A stretch of DNA of 32,754 nucleotides from assembly GCF_016921115.1 (NCBI RefSeq), contig NZ_JAFFZS010000055.1:1-32754 (forward strand), read 5' to 3'. Of this stretch, positions 24,542-32,754 are shown piece by piece (positions within the stretch are counted from its first letter, which is position 1; each line of letters starts with the position of its first letter). The translations under genes were made by a program, and so were the position numbers. This DNA is from Streptomyces actuosus (GTDB taxonomy: Bacteria > Actinomycetota > Actinomycetes > Streptomycetales > Streptomycetaceae). The notes beneath the pieces are model-generated. The model ran no database searches. It was not told where the DNA came from and saw only the letters and a program-made list of their open reading frames with translations.

Positions 24542-32754
<8,213 letters not shown>

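Overview
The window comes from a high-GC actinomycete, most likely Streptomyces. Codons end mostly in G or C, several genes start with GTG, neighbouring genes overlap by ATGA or GTGA, and long antisense open frames occur by chance. It is the interior of a modular type I polyketide synthase (PKS) cluster for a glycosylated macrolide. I cannot name the product with confidence.

Layout: (1) 1-5594, the 3' part of a PKS gene. It holds the end of one module (KR-ACP), a full KS-AT(malonyl)-KR-ACP module and a C-terminal docking region. (2) A gap of about 200 bases with a possible short coupled ORF (5618-5794). (3) 5791-16878, the last PKS protein: KS-AT(methylmalonyl)-KR-ACP, then KS-AT(malonyl)-DH-KR-ACP-TE. 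(4) 16878-21715, a tightly packed same-strand tailoring run: glycosyltransferase, 3Fe-4S-type ferredoxin, dTDP-glucose synthase, dTDP-glucose 4,6-dehydratase and FAD ferredoxin reductase. (5) 21800-22579, on the opposite strand, a VC0807-like membrane protein. (6) A 329-base divergent intergenic region with a 16-base palindrome that closely matches the published PimM-type (PAS-LuxR) operator. (7) 22909-24360, a long-form cytochrome P450. (8) A terminator-like hairpin and a weaker operator-like half site. (9) 24542 to the right edge, the first PKS protein: a KSQ-AT(malonyl)-ACP loading module, then KS-AT(malonyl)-DH-ER of module 1, cut by the window end.

How it works together (inference): the KSQ loading module decarboxylates malonyl-ACP to give an acetate starter. 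The chain passes through PKS proteins outside the window and ends on the two proteins at the left. The last modules predict a 2,3-unsaturated lactone with a C4 methyl, C5-OH, unbranched C6 and C7-OH. RmlA/RmlB-type enzymes make dTDP-4-keto-6-deoxyglucose; further sugar genes must lie elsewhere. The glycosyltransferase attaches the finished sugar. The P450 oxidises the macrolide, probably using electrons from the local ferredoxin and reductase. The gene for the first PKS protein lies downstream of the one carrying the terminal TE, so gene order is not colinear with assembly. The most interesting points are the operator-like sites in front of the P450 and loading-PKS genes, near-identical DNA blocks shared by distant modules, the B2-type KR, and the small ORF between PKS genes.
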